Assembly: GCF_036014195.1 (NCBI RefSeq)
Contig: NZ_CP107918.1
Coordinates: 7,068,001 to 7,132,000 of the forward strand
Origin: Streptomyces sp. NBC_00442
Lineage (GTDB): Bacteria; Actinomycetota; Actinomycetes; Streptomycetales; Streptomycetaceae
DNA: 64,000 nt
Reading direction: 5' to 3'
The number at the start of each line of letters is the position of its first letter. Position 1 is the first letter of the stretch. Of the stretch, positions 62,055-64,000 are shown piece by piece. Both the position numbers and the translations under genes were made by a program. The notes below the pieces were generated by a model, which was not told the origin of the DNA, ran no database searches, and was given only the letters and a program-made list of their open reading frames with translations.

Positions 62055-62394
62055 GAGGCCGGGGCCCGTCACTCCCGACGCGGCCCATTGCCTCCGACGA
62101 GGCTCGTCACCCCCGACGTCTGAGCGGGCATGTGGTTGCTTCCGCAAGTGTGGGGGCGGTGAGTTTCGGACATACCTGCATCGATGGGGTGTGAGGGCCT
62201 GCCGCCCCCTGGAATCACGTGCCCCGGGGGCCAGGAAGTCCTGTGCCATCGGGCCCCAACACCTACGATTCATCCGGCCGTTGCCCGGTTCTGGCCTACG
62301 ATTTTCTTGATCGAGAGCCAGAACGGCACAAGAAACGACTGAAAGTGTCCTGTTTGTTTTGACTCCTGATCGGCGCGCGGTGAAGGTCTCGTGC
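62055..62394. other. Spacer with an 8-bp inverted repeat
   Basis: 340 bases without a clear gene. GTTCTGGC (62288-62295) and GCCAGAAC (62317-62324) form an inverted repeat 71 bases before the MFS start and could be a regulator site or promoter-proximal hairpin. Confidence 0.5.
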
Positions 62395-63813
62395 ATGTCC
62401 CCTTCGTCCCGGGCCGCTCCCAGCGGTCTGCTCCGTATGCGCGATTTCCGTCTGCTGCTCGCCGGAGCCGCGGCCGGGCAGGCCGGCGCCCAAGTCACCC
62501 TGGTCGCCCTGCCGTTGGTGGCCGTCCTCGAACTCGAAGCGCCCGCCTTCCAGGTGGGGCTGCTCACCGCGGCGGAGACCGCGGCGTTCCTGCTCATCGG
62601 TCTGCCCGCGGGGGCCTGGGTCGACCGGATGCGCAAAATACCCCTGATGATCCGCGCCGATCTGATCCGCTCCCTGGCGATGGCCAGCATTCCGGCCGCC
62701 GCCGTCGCGGACGCGCTGACCATGGCACAGCTCTATGTGGTGGCCCTGGTCACCGGCGTCGCGACGGTCTTCTTCGACGTGGCCCACCAGAGCTATCTGC
62801 CCCATCTCCTGCCCAGGGAGCAGTTGGTGGCCGGCAACGGGGCGCTGGAGACGGTACGTTCCTCGGCCCAGGTGGCCGGGCCCGGCCTCGGTGGCGGCCT
62901 CGTCCAAGCTGTGGGGGCGCACCTGGCGATCGTCGCCGACGCGGTCGGCTACGCCGTCTCGGCCCTGTTCCTCCTGGCCATCCGCCGCCCCGAGGCCGCA
63001 CCCGAACCCGTACCCGGCGCGTCCCTGCGCAAGGACGTCGTGGAGGGCCTGCGCTTCGTGCTCGGTCAGCCGCTGCTGCGGGTGATCGCGGGTACCACCG
63101 GGCTCGGCAACTTCTTCACCGCCATGCTGATGGCCACCCAGACCATCTTCCTGGTCCGCGTCCTCGGCCTGGCGCCGGCGGCGGTCGGCGTCATGCTCTC
63201 GGCGTCGGCCGTCGGCGGCCTCGCGGGTGCGCTGAGTGCGGGGCGCTTCGCCGCCCGCTTCGGCCAGGCCCGCCTGATCTGGCTGTCGGCTCTCGTCAGC
63301 GGGCCCTTCGCCCTGCTGTGGCCGCTTTCGGGCAGGGGCGCCGCCGCCGCGCTGTTCGCGCTCGGCTCCGCCGTGGTCTTCTTCGGCGCCGTCGTCTACA
63401 ACGTCGCCCAGGTGAGCTTCCGTCAAACTCTTTGCCCACCACGCCTGTTGGGCCGGATGAACGCGACCCTGCGCTTCGTCATGTGGGGCACCCTTCCGCT
63501 CGGCGCCCTCGTCGGCGGCGCCGTGGCCGACGCGTTCGGAGCGCGTGCGGCGCTGTGGATCTGCGCGGCCGGCTTCCTCGTCGTCCCGCTGCCCCTGCTG
63601 CTCTCGCCGCTGCGCCGAATGCGGGACCTCCCCGCGCCGGCGCACTCCGAGGACACCGTGCCGCAGGGTACCGAGCGACACGACGACGGGCGACACGACG
63701 CCGAGCGACACGACACCGAGCGACACGACGCCGAGCGACACGACGCCGAGCGACACGACGACGGGCGGCAGGACGTCGCGCACGGTCACGACGAGAACGT
63801 TCCTGTCGCCTGA
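62395..63813 (+). CDS. MFS exporter (EntS-like) with repeat tail
   Basis: A 472-residue transporter of the 12-span enterobactin-exporter type (MFS_3). LLAGAAAGQAGAQVTLVALPLV, LPAGAWVDRMRKIPL (motif A) and QSYLPHLLPREQLVAGNGALE are typical. Such proteins export siderophores, macrolides or other drugs. The last 50 residues are cytoplasmic and carry seven pentapeptide repeats with consensus ERHDA, rich in His and Asp. GAAGG lies upstream of the ATG at 62395. Confidence 0.9.
   Translation: MSPSSRAAPSGLLRMRDFRLLLAGAAAGQAGAQVTLVALPLVAVLELEAPAFQVGLLTAAETAAFLLIGLPAGAWVDRMRKIPLMIRADLIRSLAMASIPAAAVADALTMAQLYVVALVTGVATVFFDVAHQSYLPHLLPREQLVAGNGALETVRSSAQVAGPGLGGGLVQAVGAHLAIVADAVGYAVSALFLLAIRRPEAAPEPVPGASLRKDVVEGLRFVLGQPLLRVIAGTTGLGNFFTAMLMATQTIFLVRVLGLAPAAVGVMLSASAVGGLAGALSAGRFAARFGQARLIWLSALVSGPFALLWPLSGRGAAAALFALGSAVVFFGAVVYNVAQVSFRQTLCPPRLLGRMNATLRFVMWGTLPLGALVGGAVADAFGARAALWICAAGFLVVPLPLLLSPLRRMRDLPAPAHSEDTVPQGTERHDDGRHDAERHDTERHDAERHDAERHDDGRQDVAHGHDENVPVA
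63670..63774 (+). repeat. Seven 15-bp repeats encoding ERHD pentapeptides
   Basis: Seven in-frame 15-base units (TERHD, DGRHD, AERHD, TERHD, AERHD, AERHD, DGRQD) at the 3-prime end of the MFS gene. A His/Asp-rich tail of this kind could bind divalent metal; this is inference. Confidence 0.9.
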
Positions 63814-63931
63814 CCGTCACCGGCCGGGCAGGGCAACACCCCTTGGCGGCGCACCGGTTCGAACGCGCCTGCGGGGGAGGGCCCCCGCCCTCGACAGCCC
63901 CTCGACGGCCCCACCCTCGGACAATCCCGTC

Positions 63932-63975
63932 CCGACAGTCCCGCCCCCGACAGTCCCGCCCCGACAGTCCCCGAC
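63932..63975. repeat. 15-bp intergenic repeats
   Basis: CCGACAGTCCCGCCC starts at 63932 and 63947, with a related copy at 63961, between the MFS gene and the window end. The period matches the 15-bp repeats inside the MFS gene, but the sequence differs. Confidence 0.7.
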
Positions 63976-63991
63976 CCCGAGAGAGGATCAC

Positions 63992-64000
63992 GTGCACCCC
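63992..64000 (+). CDS. Possible start of a further gene, cut by window end
   Basis: GAGAGGATCAC followed by GTG at 63992 has the look of a ribosome site and start codon. Only three codons are present, so nothing can be said of the product. Confidence 0.3.

Noticed and set aside
62055-62200. A short minus-strand peptide starting MQVCPKLTAP
   Set aside because: Only 24 codons with no supporting ribosome site or known family.

Overview
The window is high-GC, densely coded actinobacterial DNA that reads as Streptomyces. The supporting evidence is: the melC1-melC2 melanin operon; a subtilisin inhibitor of the SSI type; a GH18 chitinase preceded by a DasR-type (dre) operator; an LAxTG cell-wall protein; signal peptidase I with a second C-terminal membrane span; several two-gene sigma/anti-sigma or kinase/regulator pairs; and GTG/TTG starts with GGAGG-type ribosome sites. 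Many gene products are secreted hydrolases, redox enzymes and drug or solute transporters with their own regulators. That mix is typical of an accessory or chromosome-arm region rather than core housekeeping DNA. No rRNA, tRNA, CRISPR array or intact mobile element was seen.

Layout. 0.1-1.6 kb: a CYP105-like P450 and its 3Fe-4S ferredoxin, followed directly by a decayed IS5-type transposase fragment and a frameshifted DUF4440 gene. 2.4-4.5 kb: an MFS exporter with its translationally coupled TetR repressor and a nested palindromic operator. 4.6-8.2 kb: a secreted tripeptidyl-aminopeptidase-like hydrolase, a TenA-like protein and a GT87-like membrane protein. 8.4-11.6 kb: a MarR / DrrA-type ATPase / DrrB-type permease operon followed by a methyltransferase. 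11.7-13.6 kb: an unusual membrane protein whose cytoplasmic part looks like a degenerate sigma factor. 13.7-17.1 kb: tyrosinase and its copper chaperone, a PLC-like secreted protein and a protease inhibitor with a Lys P1 residue. 17.5-25.5 kb: D,D-carboxypeptidase, chitinase, LAxTG protein, SigE-family ECF sigma factor with a membrane partner, signal peptidase, a membrane-anchored esterase and a YceI protein. 25.7-27.5 kb: a NarL-type two-component system. 27.9-29.6 kb: a lectin-bearing alpha-galactosidase.

29.6-35.1 kb: a cytolytic delta-endotoxin (Cyt) homologue lies divergent from a three-gene aldehyde dehydrogenase / APC permease / GMC oxidoreductase operon that probably converts choline to glycine betaine. 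35.2-37.0 kb: an Lrp/AsnC regulator divergent from a methionine gamma-lyase-like enzyme. 37.0-42.8 kb: a lipoprotein, a lectin/beta-helix secreted protein, a PPOX-fold protein, an O-methyltransferase and small unknowns. 42.8-47.8 kb: an SDR, an OhrR/Ohr peroxide-defence pair, an epimerase-like protein, an MFS sugar-type transporter and a small zinc-ribbon protein. 48.0-56.7 kb: an M4 metalloprotease, a 1,254-residue HTH / nSTAND ATPase / TM / 14-blade WD40 protein, an NlpC/P60 protein, a small secreted protein and a trypsin-like protease. 57.0-64.0 kb: a PHP phosphoesterase, RNase HI, a coiled-coil / winged-helix protein, a YbdK-type ligase, a small secreted protein and an MFS exporter with a His/Asp-rich repeat tail.

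The most unusual items are the Cyt-toxin homologue, the sigma-factor-like membrane fusion, the HTH-STAND-WD40 protein, the perfect 23-bp tandem duplication that separates two convergent stop codons, and several arrays of short tandem repeats in intergenic DNA and in protein termini. All functional calls are from reading translated sequence and from memory of families; no database search was run.
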